Source of the DNA: Oscillatoriaceae cyanobacterium Prado104
Lineage (GTDB): Bacteria; Cyanobacteriota; Cyanobacteriia; Cyanobacteriales; Microcoleaceae
NCBI GenBank assembly: GCA_025454405.1
Contig: JALOON010000022.1
Span: forward strand, 1-63,071
DNA: 63,071 bases
Direction: 5' to 3'
The position numbers were made by a program, and so were the translations under genes. Shown piece after piece: positions 26,397-34,332 of this stretch. Positions within the stretch are counted from its first letter, which is position 1. Every line of letters begins with the position of its first letter. The notes below the pieces were generated by a model, which was not told the origin of the DNA, made no database searches, and saw only the letters and a program-made list of their open reading frames with translations.

Positions 26397-28043
26397 TCAA
26401 AACTTTGATACCGAGGGTGTGGTTTGAGTGGTGAGTATGGGTGGTGTGGCGATCGCATCCGCAATCCAATCCCTTCTCACCCACAGCCGATCTAAGCCAC
26501 CTGTCGCCTGGTAATAACGCTGATTCGGATCGGTTTCGGGATAGTCCACGCGGATGTGTTCGCTGCGCGTTTCCGTGCGATGCAAGGCGCTAAAATACGC
26601 CCATCGCGCCACTGCCGTCAGAGAAGCCGCTCGGCGAGAAAATTCCACATCGCGCGCGGTATCCTGTTTCGGATTCCCCTGCACTTGCTGCCACAGCTTT
26701 TCTAATTTGGCGAGGGAATCCAACAGTGTTTGCTCGCAGCGGAAGTAATTCTTTTCCAAAGGGAACATCTCAGCTTGAACGCCCTCCACAATTGCCTCGC
26801 TATCGAATGTTTCTGAGGTAGGGGATGGCGATCGCAGTCCGGCTTGACCCGCAGGGCGCACCACCCGTTCGCTGGCACGAGCGCCGAGACTCTGGGCAAA
26901 AGCAGCCGCGCCTTCTCCTGCCCATTGTCCCGTCGAGATTGCCCAGGCGGCATTGGGTCCACCACCACCAGAAGCTAAACCGGCTAAAAACTCCCGCGAT
27001 GCTGCATCCCCGGCGGCGTAGAGTCCAGGGACTTTCGTACCGCAACTATCATTTACAATCCGAATCCCGCCCGTACCCCGGACTGTACCTTCTAATAACA
27101 GCGTCACAGGCACTCGTTCCGTATAGGGGTCAATGCCCGCTTTTTTGTAAGGTAAAAAAGCAATGAAGTGAGACTTTTCAATTACTGCCTTCACTTCAGG
27201 TGTAGCTCGATCCAAACGGGCATAAACGGGACCTTTTAGCAGCGCATTGGGAAGAAATGAAGGATCGCGACGACCATTGATATAACCACCGAGATCGTTG
27301 CCTGCTTCATCGGTGTAACTAGCCCAGCCAAAGGGAACGCCCCGCGTCACGGTGGCATTAAAAGCAGTCGAGATCGCATAGTGATTGGAAGCCTCCATGC
27401 TGGAAAGTTCGCCGCCAGCTTCCACTGCCATCAACATTCCATCGCCGGTATTGGTATTGCAACCGAGGGCGTTACTCAGGAATGCACAGCCACCATTCGC
27501 CATCACCACTGCACCCGCGCGAACGGTATAGGCGCGATGATGTTGCCGCTGCACCCCCCTCGCACCTGCTACTGAGCCGTCATCAGCCAATAAAAGCTCT
27601 AGAACGGGGCTTTGGTCGAGGATTTGCACGCCGACGCGCAAGAGGTTTTTGCGAAGTACGCGCATGTATTCAGGGCCATAATAACTCTGGCGCACGGATT
27701 CCCCATTTTCTTTGGGAAATCGATAGCCCCACTCTTCCACCAGGGGCAAACTGAGCCAGGTTTTTTCGATAACTCGCTCGATCCAACGCAAGTTAGCCAA
27801 GCCTTTTCCCAAGCGATAGCGTTCCCATAGAACTTTGTCCCAATCCTCTGGAGAAGGAGCCATGATGCCGTTGCCGCTGGCTGCGGCTGCACCGCTCGCA
27901 CCCAGAAAACCTTTATCGGCAATGACTACTTTGACACCTCGATCGGCGGCTGCCCATGCTGCCCAGGCGGCAGCAGGACCCCCGCCAATTACTAGCACAT
28001 CGGCAGTTAATTGCACTTCATCTTCGCTACTCATAAACACCAT
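26397..28043 (-). CDS. AprA/fumarate-reductase-like FAD flavoprotein (pair 1)
   Basis: 548 aa from ATG 28043, which has AGGA five bases before it; the first 12 residues of a longer frame are dropped. The FAD Rossmann motif VLVIGGGPAAAWAAWAA is at about residues 18-34, then VVIADKGFLGASGAAAASGNG. The second FAD region SCGTKVPGLYAAGDAASREF with GGGGPNAAWAISTGQWAG lies past residue 340. The family includes APS reductase alpha, fumarate reductase and aspartate oxidase. The C-terminus resembles AprA (about RVDYPETDPNQRYYQ). Paired with the ferredoxin downstream, it probably carries out a two-electron redox step on a small sulfur or carboxylate substrate in the cytoplasm. Substrate unknown. Confidence 0.85.
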   Translation of the reverse strand: MVFMSSEDEVQLTADVLVIGGGPAAAWAAWAAADRGVKVVIADKGFLGASGAAAASGNGIMAPSPEDWDKVLWERYRLGKGLANLRWIERVIEKTWLSLPLVEEWGYRFPKENGESVRQSYYGPEYMRVLRKNLLRVGVQILDQSPVLELLLADDGSVAGARGVQRQHHRAYTVRAGAVVMANGGCAFLSNALGCNTNTGDGMLMAVEAGGELSSMEASNHYAISTAFNATVTRGVPFGWASYTDEAGNDLGGYINGRRDPSFLPNALLKGPVYARLDRATPEVKAVIEKSHFIAFLPYKKAGIDPYTERVPVTLLLEGTVRGTGGIRIVNDSCGTKVPGLYAAGDAASREFLAGLASGGGGPNAAWAISTGQWAGEGAAAFAQSLGARASERVVRPAGQAGLRSPSPTSETFDSEAIVEGVQAEMFPLEKNYFRCEQTLLDSLAKLEKLWQQVQGNPKQDTARDVEFSRRAASLTAVARWAYFSALHRTETRSEHIRVDYPETDPNQRYYQATGGLDRLWVRRDWIADAIATPPILTTQTTPSVSKF

Positions 28044-28209
28044 TTTTTCCTGTGAGTTTCTATTGCAAAACTTAGGCAAAGCAACCGGGGGTTTTGGAAA
28101 ACGGTTTTGCGATCGGAGATCTACGCAGAAATCCGGTTTCTAAGAGTGCGTAATTCCTCAGATTTCCCAGAAAAGGAAGTTGATACCGATCGGCAATTTC
28201 CACCTCAAA

Positions 28210-28893
28210 CTAGGGTGACGAAACAATGAGGCCAATTTTGTCAGGAGTTCCTGTAAATACAAAGAACTGCTCGTCAATTGGTGCTGCCAGAGTTTGTCCT
28301 TCAAAGCGATGTCTGCCAACGCCCATATTTCCTGTTGCCGTGAGTTGAAAATCAACTTCGGTAAACTGATTTTCTTGAAATATTTGACGCACCCGTTCTG
28401 AGTAATTCACACCATCGCGATGCCCGCGCGTCCACAGGGCAAAACCACCTGTTTTGAGGAAGTAAGGGAGGTTGCGAATCAGTTGTTGGAGCACTTCTTC
28501 GTCGGGCAAATTCCCAAATATGCCACAAACGATCGCAATATCCGCAGGGACTGCGCCAGCAAAGGAAGCGGTAAGCGTTGCATCACCGTTGATAAATTCG
28601 ATTTGGTCAGCGAGTCCTAATTGAGCGATCGCTTGTTTACCGCGTTCTGCGAGTTGAGGATTGAGTTCTACCAATCTTGCCCGTACATCTTTGGCACGGG
28701 GATGATTTGCCAATACGCCCAATAAATCGCGCCCATCGCCAGAACAGGCACTGACCACTTGAATCGTTCCTTTTGGAGCAGCATCTAAACTGTCAGAAAT
28801 ATATTTCTGCACGATTTCCAATCGCTGCTGTAAAACATCTTGTGTTTGGTAAAGATCGTGCCATTCAAACCAATCTTTAGGCATAAAATTCAC
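28210..28893 (-). CDS. Class I SAM-dependent methyltransferase
   Basis: 227 aa; ATG 28884 is an alternative start. A Rossmann core is visible: VVSACSGDGRDLLGVLA (SAM motif I), ARLVELNPQLAERGKQ, IEFINGDATLTASFAG, and ADIAIVCGIFGNLPDEEVLQ. The segment ALWTRGHRDGVNYSERVR is shared by a family of cyanobacterial and actinobacterial methyltransferases of unknown acceptor. It lies 166 bp upstream of the flavoprotein on the same strand and may be cotranscribed. The gap to that gene holds a dispersed repeat and no operator-like site. Confidence 0.8.
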   Translation of the reverse strand: MNFMPKDWFEWHDLYQTQDVLQQRLEIVQKYISDSLDAAPKGTIQVVSACSGDGRDLLGVLANHPRAKDVRARLVELNPQLAERGKQAIAQLGLADQIEFINGDATLTASFAGAVPADIAIVCGIFGNLPDEEVLQQLIRNLPYFLKTGGFALWTRGHRDGVNYSERVRQIFQENQFTEVDFQLTATGNMGVGRHRFEGQTLAAPIDEQFFVFTGTPDKIGLIVSSP

Positions 28894-28896
28894 TCC

Positions 28897-28924
28897 GTTA
28901 TTCTCGTTATTCTCGTTATTCTCT
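28897..28924. repeat. Tandem nonamer CGTTATTCT, three copies
   Basis: Three tandem copies of CGTTATTCT directly upstream of the methyltransferase start, in the place where its ribosome-binding site would be. A slip in copy number would change the leader length. Confidence 0.6.
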
Positions 28925-28934
28925 TTCTCGTTTT

Positions 28935-29141
28935 AACCCAAGTTGCTAGTTACAAATCTTGTCGGTTCGATCCCCCCTAACCCCCCTTAAGAAGGGGGGG
29001 ACCGGATTCAAAGTCCCCCTTTTTAAGGGGGGGACCGGATTCAAAGTCCCCCTTTTTAAGGGGGGAACCGGATTCAAAGTCCCCCTTTTTAAGGGGGATT
29101 TAGGGGGATCGAAAATGCTTAACCTCATAACTACTTGAGTT
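28935..29141. repeat. Large dispersed repeat, copy without MITE
   Basis: Same family as 7695-8071. The left end AACCCAAGTTGCTAGTTA matches; the right end reads TAACTACTTGAGTT, lacking 4 bases (GCAA) of the other copy. The interior has GATCCCCCCTAA at 28969, three near-identical modules containing GGATTCAAAGTCCCC, and GGGGGATC ending 29110. It abuts the O-methyltransferase stop codon. Confidence 0.75.
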
Positions 29142-29143
29142 AA

Positions 29144-29815
29144 TTAATCGGCGATGACGAGCGCGATCGCCAGCCCGTCGTAGCCTTTGCTACCCACTAT
29201 CTGAATTACTGTTGCCTTAACGCGCGGTTCAAGCGCCAGTGCTGCGTTAAAGCGGCGGATACCCTGAACGTTCTCATCCGTACTGTCAGCATCGATTACC
29301 GCGCCATTTCGCACCACGTTATCGGTGACGATCAGGCTGCCGCGTCGGGTGAGTTTCAGCGCCCAGGAAAAATACTCGGCGGCGTTCGTTTTGTCCGCGT
29401 CAATAAACACCAGATCGAAGGGTTCTTGTCCTTCAGCGGCAAGTTTTGGCAGGGTTTCTAGGGCGGGACCCAAGCGCACCTCAACCCTGTCCGTCAGTCC
29501 GGCGCGATCGAGATTGGCACGGGCAACTTCAGCGTGTTTTGGCTCCGCTTCCAAGCTAATCAGTTTGCCATCGGGAGGCAAAGCCCGCGCCAACCAGATG
29601 GTGCTGTAACCTGCCAGCGTACCCAGTTCCAGAATTCTCTTGACTCCGTGGGACAGTGCCAGGATGTGCAGTAATTTCCCCTGATTCGGTGCGACATTGA
29701 TCCTCGGCAGATCGGCATCAATGGTGGACTGGAGCGCCCCTTCCAGTGCCGGATCGGGAGGGACAAACAGGTCGGTGATATAGTCGTCAACCGCAATCCA
29801 TTGTTCTTGAGTCAT
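29144..29815 (-). CDS. O-methyltransferase (caffeoyl-CoA OMT-like, family 3)
   Basis: 223 aa, full length for the family. Marks: GKLLHILALSHGVKRILELG, LAGYSTIWLARALPPDGKLI (SAM motif I), EPKHAEVARANLDRAGL, DLVFIDADKTNAAEYFSWAL with the divalent-metal aspartate, and LIVTDNVVRNGAV. These cation-dependent enzymes methylate catechol-type hydroxyls. It is the first gene of the long minus-strand set 29.8-22.2 kb, divergent from the second flavin monooxygenase. Its 3' end touches a dispersed repeat. The acceptor here is not known. Confidence 0.9.
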   Translation of the reverse strand: MTQEQWIAVDDYITDLFVPPDPALEGALQSTIDADLPRINVAPNQGKLLHILALSHGVKRILELGTLAGYSTIWLARALPPDGKLISLEAEPKHAEVARANLDRAGLTDRVEVRLGPALETLPKLAAEGQEPFDLVFIDADKTNAAEYFSWALKLTRRGSLIVTDNVVRNGAVIDADSTDENVQGIRRFNAALALEPRVKATVIQIVGSKGYDGLAIALVIAD

Positions 29816-30277
29816 TTTAATCTTGACTAAATCGGTAGACTTATCGGAGAATGTATCTACTAATCAGATAGTCTAACAGTTAGAGTCTCATTAAACAACT
29901 CCGATCGGGAAATCGTGAAACTCCTTCTTGGGTAAAGACTTTCAAGCTGCCCGATCGCGCAGCCTGCCGTTAGGACTTGTTTTCAAAACCTAGATCCCCC
30001 CAGCCGGCAAGGCTGTTTCATTCTCCGGAAAACGAGGTTTTTGTAGGGGTAGTGCCCCCGTGCCTACCCCCCCGCCGACCATTTTTAGTTATTTCAGGCA
30101 TTGGGGCAGCCACGGGGGGCATTTTGACCTCCAAGTCGAATATGCTGCGCTCGTTATTCGACTTGGAGGTCAAACCCTACAAGAAAATGAAACAGCCCTG
30201 CCCCAGCCGGGGAGAAACGAGCAATATCTCCCCGTTCACGATCGCACACATTGTTTCGCAAAGGATTCGCGCAACCT
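29816..30277. other. Divergent intergenic region with MITE copy 2
   Basis: Between the divergent O-methyltransferase and monooxygenase genes. At 29872-29884 lies a perfect small palindrome TCTAAC-A-GTTAGA, and TATCT/AGATA pair around 29853-29869. A CTACTAAT...AACAGTTAG arrangement resembles a degraded 28-bp operator with 27-bp spacing, but I do not count it. The right half is MITE copy 2. Plus-strand frames across the MITE are not genes. Confidence 0.55.
30006..30202. mobile_element. 197-bp MITE (copy 2)
   Basis: Nearly identical to 7751-7948, including the internal hairpin with arms starting TTTGACCTCCAAGTCG. The left end reads GGCAAGGCTGTTTCATTCT (one change), the right end is intact. Flanked by the 6-bp direct repeat CCAGCC (30000-30005 and 30203-30208). 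It ends 76 bp before the monooxygenase start and so makes up most of that gene's upstream region. Confidence 0.87.
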
Positions 30278-31654
30278 ATGAGTACCAAACCCAAACAACT
30301 CAGACTCGGTGCATTTATCATGAGTTCTGGACATCACCTAGCCTCCTGGCGGTATCCAGCCGCACGGGCAGATGGGGGGCTGAGTTTTGACCATTTTCGT
30401 CAGATTGCCCAGACGGCGGAACGGGGTAAATTTGACACGATCTTTTTTGCTGATGGTGTTGCTGTCCGAGATCGCGATCGCGGCGTCGAAGTATTAAGCC
30501 GCACCGGACATCTAGTTCACTTTGAACCATTGACCTTGTTATCTGCTTTGGCAGTTGTCACGGAGCATATTGGATTAGCGGCAACGGTTTCGACCACTTA
30601 CAACGAACCCTTTCACCTCGCCCGCAAGTTCGCTTCTCTGGATTATTTAAGTGGCGGACGGGCAGCTTGGAACCTGGTTACTTCTGCTACCAATGCCGAA
30701 GCCCGCAACTTTAATCTAGACAAACACATGGATCATGGTCCGCGCTACGATCGCGCCCTTGAGTTTGTCGAAGTGGTGACCAAGTTATGGGATAGCTGGG
30801 AAGATGATGCCTTTTTGCGAGATAAGGAATCTGGTGTTTATTTCGAGCCAGAAAAGTTACACGTTCCGAATCACAAAGGCGAGTATTTTTCAGTTAAAGG
30901 GCCGTTAAACGTTGCCCGTCCAATCCAGGGTTATCCGGTAATGATTCAGGCAGGTTCATCGGAAGATGGTAAGAATTTAGCCGCGCAAACCGCAGAAGTA
31001 ATTTTTACCGCACAGCAAACTTTAGCCGATGCTCGAGCATTCTATGCCGATGTCAAAGGACGATTGGCGAAGTACGGTCGCCATCCCGACCAACTTAAAA
31101 TTATGCCGGGAATCTTTCCAGTAATTGGCAGTACGGAACAGGAAGCCAGACAAAAATTTGCTGAAATTCAAGCTTTGATTCATCCCCAAGTGGGCTTAAG
31201 TTTGTTGGGGGGAATGTTAGGAGAAATCGATCTGTCAAAATATCCTTTGGATGGGCCGCTGCCAGAAATTCCCCATACGGAATTGCATCAAAGTCGCCAA
31301 CAATTATTGCTAGAACTCGCTCAACGAGAGAAGTTAACTATTCGACAACTGTACGAAGCGATCGCAGGCGCGCGGGGACATTGGCAAGTCGTCGGCACTC
31401 CAGAACAGATTGCGGATCGGATGGAAGAATGGTTCCTGAATGGGGGCGCAGATGGATTTAACGTCATGCCGCCTTATTTGCCAGGTGGATTGGAAGAGTT
31501 TGTCGATTATGTCATCCCCCAATTGCAGCGCCGGGGACTGTTCCGCACCGAATACGAAGGTCGCACTTTGCGGGAAAATCTCGGTCTAACTCGTCCGGTA
31601 AATCAGTTTAGTCAGAAATCAGGAGTTTCTGAACTGGTTGGTGCGTCTAGTTAA
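30278..31654 (+). CDS. Flavin-dependent monooxygenase, NtaA/SnaA/DszA-type (second copy)
   Basis: 458 aa from ATG 30278, aligned with the start of the paralogue at 9799; the longer frame adds nine residues translated from intergenic DNA. All family blocks are present: LGAFIMSSGHHLASWRYPAA, RGKFDTIFFADG, LDYLSGGRAAWNLVTS, YFSVKGPLNVARPIQGYP and RTEYEGRTLRENLGL. It is clearly homologous to, but well diverged from, the first copy, so substrates probably differ. It heads a plus-strand run with a ComB-like phosphatase 17 bp downstream, a pairing that suggests sulfonate metabolism. Confidence 0.9.
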   Translation: MSTKPKQLRLGAFIMSSGHHLASWRYPAARADGGLSFDHFRQIAQTAERGKFDTIFFADGVAVRDRDRGVEVLSRTGHLVHFEPLTLLSALAVVTEHIGLAATVSTTYNEPFHLARKFASLDYLSGGRAAWNLVTSATNAEARNFNLDKHMDHGPRYDRALEFVEVVTKLWDSWEDDAFLRDKESGVYFEPEKLHVPNHKGEYFSVKGPLNVARPIQGYPVMIQAGSSEDGKNLAAQTAEVIFTAQQTLADARAFYADVKGRLAKYGRHPDQLKIMPGIFPVIGSTEQEARQKFAEIQALIHPQVGLSLLGGMLGEIDLSKYPLDGPLPEIPHTELHQSRQQLLLELAQREKLTIRQLYEAIAGARGHWQVVGTPEQIADRMEEWFLNGGADGFNVMPPYLPGGLEEFVDYVIPQLQRRGLFRTEYEGRTLRENLGLTRPVNQFSQKSGVSELVGASS

Positions 31655-31671
31655 GCGCGATCGCTCATGCC

Positions 31672-32427
31672 ATGACCTTTTACGATCGATCTGAATTTGA
31701 AATTCGCTGTGAGTGGGGAGCCAGAGGGGTTGAACAACTGGTTCCGTTGAGTGATGTTGCGATCGTTGTCGATATTCTGTCGTTTTCAACTTGTGTAGAA
31801 ATTGCCACCAGTCGGGGCGCGATCGTCTTTCCCTGCCACTGGAAGAATGAAGCAGAGGAATTTGCCGCATCCCTTGATGCCCAATTGGCAGTCAGACGAA
31901 GCGAACGCGGAGTCCGCAACCAGTATTCCCTATCTCCTTTATCCTTGAGCCAAATTCCTAAAGGAACCCGCTTGGTGCTGCCATCTCCCAACGGTTCCAC
32001 TCTCAGCTTGGCGACGGGAGACACGCCGACTCTGGCAGGCTGTCTGCGAAATTGTCGGGCAGTGGCACAAGCAGCAATGAGTTACGGTCAGCGCATTGCG
32101 GTGATTCCAGCGGGGGAAAAATGGCACGATGGCAGCCTCCGTCCCGCCTTTGAAGACTGGATTGGTGCTGGAGCCATTCTCAGTCATCTCAAAGGCAGTG
32201 TTTCTCCAGAAGCAGAAAGCGCGATCGCAGCTTACCGTCAGGCTGCACCCCATCTCAACCATCTTCTCAAGCAATGCACTTCCGGTAAGGAATTGATTGG
32301 CAAAGGCTTTGAATCTGATGTTGATTTAGCTGCTGAATTAGATGTGAGTCAGGGAGTGCCTATCTTGCGCGATCCGCCTGACGGCACGCTAGGCGATCGC
32401 GCTTACACGCAAACTTTATATTTTTAG
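31672..32427 (+). CDS. ComB-like 2-phosphosulfolactate phosphatase family protein
   Basis: 251 aa. The ComB family marks VVDILSFSTCVEIATSRG (about residues 28-45, the usual VVDVLRFTTT site) and GTRLVLPSPNGSTLS are present, with HDGSLRPAFEDWIGAGAI later. Characterised ComB removes phosphate from 2-phosphosulfolactate to give sulfolactate, an acid-phosphatase reaction needing magnesium. Many cyanobacteria and other bacteria without coenzyme M synthesis keep the gene, so sulfolactate or another phosphosulfonate is only the likely substrate. It is 17 bp after the monooxygenase and 2 bp before pyrE, so the three are probably one operon. Confidence 0.85.
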   Translation: MTFYDRSEFEIRCEWGARGVEQLVPLSDVAIVVDILSFSTCVEIATSRGAIVFPCHWKNEAEEFAASLDAQLAVRRSERGVRNQYSLSPLSLSQIPKGTRLVLPSPNGSTLSLATGDTPTLAGCLRNCRAVAQAAMSYGQRIAVIPAGEKWHDGSLRPAFEDWIGAGAILSHLKGSVSPEAESAIAAYRQAAPHLNHLLKQCTSGKELIGKGFESDVDLAAELDVSQGVPILRDPPDGTLGDRAYTQTLYF

Positions 32428-32429
32428 CC

Positions 32430-32963
32430 GTGAATAGTTCTCAAACCGATTTAGCCCAACAAATCTATCGCACCAGCAGAATTACTGGTTCTTTCCGCCT
32501 GCGTTCCGGAATCACCAGTAATGAATATTTTGATAAATACCTGTTTGAATCAGATCCCAAACTGCTACGAGAAATTGCGCGATCGCTCCTCCCTCTGATT
32601 CCAGGTAATGTTGATGCTTTGGCTGGATTAGAACTTGGAGGCATTCCGGTTGCGACTGTTCTTTCTCAACTAAGCGGATTACCGACGCTTTTTGTTCGCA
32701 AAGCTGCCAAAGAATATGGAACTTGCAAGCTGGCTGAAGGAGGTTCTGTTCAAAGAAATCTGGTCATTGTTGAAGATGTGGTAACTTCCGGCGGACAGAT
32801 TATCGAATCAGCTAATGCTCTGCGACAGGCAGGCGCTCAAATTATCGCGGTACTCTGTGTTGTCGATCGCGAAGCAGGAGGAATCGAAAACCTAAATCAG
32901 GAAAATTTGGAGCTGAAAAGCTTATTTACGCTCTCAGAATTGAAAGCTGCATCTATGGTTTAG
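32430..32963 (+). CDS. pyrE: Orotate phosphoribosyltransferase-like protein
   Basis: 177 aa from GTG 32430, two bases after the previous stop. Features: SGITSNEYFDKYLFESDP (the SG..S..YFD.K orotate site), GLELGGIPVATVLS, and the PRPP loop NLVIVEDVVTSGGQ. It transfers phosphoribose to orotate in pyrimidine synthesis. The family is also used for other bases, and an extra pyrE inside a catabolic operon is odd, so this could be a second copy with a different base or simply a housekeeping gene caught in the island. Confidence 0.85.
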   Translation: MNSSQTDLAQQIYRTSRITGSFRLRSGITSNEYFDKYLFESDPKLLREIARSLLPLIPGNVDALAGLELGGIPVATVLSQLSGLPTLFVRKAAKEYGTCKLAEGGSVQRNLVIVEDVVTSGGQIIESANALRQAGAQIIAVLCVVDREAGGIENLNQENLELKSLFTLSELKAASMV

Positions 32964-33003
32964 TTAATCATAATTAAGCCTAAAATTCAGATTGTTTTAG
33001 ATC

Positions 33004-33444
33004 GTGAAGCACCCATCAATTCCACTCAAAATTCGAGCTTTTGAAGATGCTGATGAATCTGCTGCAATTGAATTATGGCAGCGATGCAATCTGACCCGTC
33101 CCTGGAACGATCCCAAAAAAGATATCCAGCGCAAATTGCGCGTGCAGCCTCATTTATTTCTGGTCGGTACGATCGGACAGGAGTTGATTGCAACCGTAAT
33201 GGCAGGATATGAAGGGCATCGAGGCTGGATCAATTACCTTGCCGTTGCACCTGAGTATCAGCGCCAAGGTATTGGACAGTTAATGATGGCAGAGGCGGAA
33301 CGGTTACTACGAGATGCTGGCTGTCCCAAAATCAACTTGCTGGTGCGGTCTACAAATCCCGATGCGATCGAGTTTTACGAGGCTTTGGGCTATACCGTTG
33401 ATGAAGTTATCAGTTTGGGTAAACGCCTGGAGTCAGATAACTAA
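33004..33444 (+). CDS. GNAT acetyltransferase, YpeA-like
   Basis: 146 aa from GTG 33004. The stretch ELWQRCNLTRPWNDPKKDI and the ending DEVISLGKRLESDN match the YpeA family closely, with AGYEGHRGWINYLAVAPEYQ and the acetyl-CoA loop RQGIGQLMM between them. Members N-acetylate small amines; the YpeA substrate is not known. It lies 40 bp after pyrE on the same strand. Confidence 0.88.
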   Translation: MKHPSIPLKIRAFEDADESAAIELWQRCNLTRPWNDPKKDIQRKLRVQPHLFLVGTIGQELIATVMAGYEGHRGWINYLAVAPEYQRQGIGQLMMAEAERLLRDAGCPKINLLVRSTNPDAIEFYEALGYTVDEVISLGKRLESDN

Positions 33445-33481
33445 AATTTGATGTTTTTACGAGTTGAAACAGGAGCAATCT

Positions 33482-34231
33482 ATGACTGGCAAATTAGATG
33501 GAAAAGTCGCGATTATTACTGGGGCTTCTGCGGGCATTGGCGAAGCTACTGCGATCGCTCTAGCCGCAGAAGGGGCTAAGGTGGGGCTAGTGGCGCGTCG
33601 TGGCGATCGCTTAGAGGCATTGGCAAAGCGAATTGTCGCAGCGGGAGGTGAGGCTCTGGCGATCGTTGCCGACATCACCGATGAGACGAAGCTTCAAACC
33701 ATCGTAGATAAAACGAAAACCACCTGGGGACGAATTGATATCCTCGTCAACAACGCTGGAATTGCACGGATTGGAGAAATCGCAAAGGCTGACCCGGCTG
33801 ACTGGCGACGCATGATCGACCTGAATCTTTTAGCATTAATGAATCTGACCCATACGGTGTTGCCCATTCTACAAGCGCAGGGCAGCGGACATATCGTGAA
33901 TATTTCTTCGGTGGCAGGACGTACCGTTCGGGTTGGCATTGGTGGATACAACGTCAGTAAATGGGGCGTGAATGCCTTTTCTGAAGTGTTACGGCAGGAA
34001 GTGTCATCACAAAATATTCGCGTGACGGTGATTGAACCGGGAATGGTTAATACGGAGATTAGCGACCACATTACCGATCCGATCGCCAAACAACGGAGCG
34101 AAGAACGGTGGAAATCGATTACCCCGCTCGAAAGTGAGGATATTGCAGCCGCGATCGTTTATGCCGTTACCCAACCTCCCCGCGTCAATGTAAATGAAAT
34201 TCTGATTCGTCCCACAACACAAACCTGGTGA
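33482..34231 (+). CDS. Short-chain dehydrogenase/reductase
   Basis: 249 aa from ATG 33482, with CAGGAG seven bases upstream; a TTG frame six codons earlier would start before this ribosome-binding site. The cofactor motif TGASAGIGEATA is at about 13-24, NNAGIARIGE at about 90, and the catalytic Ser-Tyr-Lys in NISSVAGR and GGYNVSKWG. ARRGDR after the second strand suggests NADP preference. It most resembles the YdfG/3-hydroxyacid dehydrogenase-like SDRs, which oxidise beta-hydroxy acids such as serine or, in relatives, sulfo-acids such as isethionate. Substrate unproven. Confidence 0.88.
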   Translation: MTGKLDGKVAIITGASAGIGEATAIALAAEGAKVGLVARRGDRLEALAKRIVAAGGEALAIVADITDETKLQTIVDKTKTTWGRIDILVNNAGIARIGEIAKADPADWRRMIDLNLLALMNLTHTVLPILQAQGSGHIVNISSVAGRTVRVGIGGYNVSKWGVNAFSEVLRQEVSSQNIRVTVIEPGMVNTEISDHITDPIAKQRSEERWKSITPLESEDIAAAIVYAVTQPPRVNVNEILIRPTTQTW

Positions 34232-34332
34232 AAAACGGCGATCGGCCTCCAACAAGCAAAGTTAGCAGATCTGGCGATCGCCTCAAACATCCTCAAAATT
34301 ATCGGATCGTTCACGAAATAACAAATACGTTC

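Noticed and set aside
26397..28043. Calling the flavoprotein/ferredoxin pairs dissimilatory APS reductase (aprAB)
   Set aside because: The layout and fold are similar, but there is no sat, dsr or qmo gene nearby, two of the three differ clearly from AprA, and sulfate reduction by this route is not expected in an oxygenic phototroph.
29853..29884. Thirteenth 28-bp operator between the O-methyltransferase and monooxygenase
   Set aside because: CTACTAAT and AACAGTTAG are spaced for 27 bp and the inner bases do not pair; local symmetry is better explained by the small TCTAAC-A-GTTAGA palindrome.
29977..30390. 137-residue plus-strand frame before the second monooxygenase
   Set aside because: It starts in repeat DNA, crosses MITE copy 2 and then overlaps the monooxygenase in another frame.
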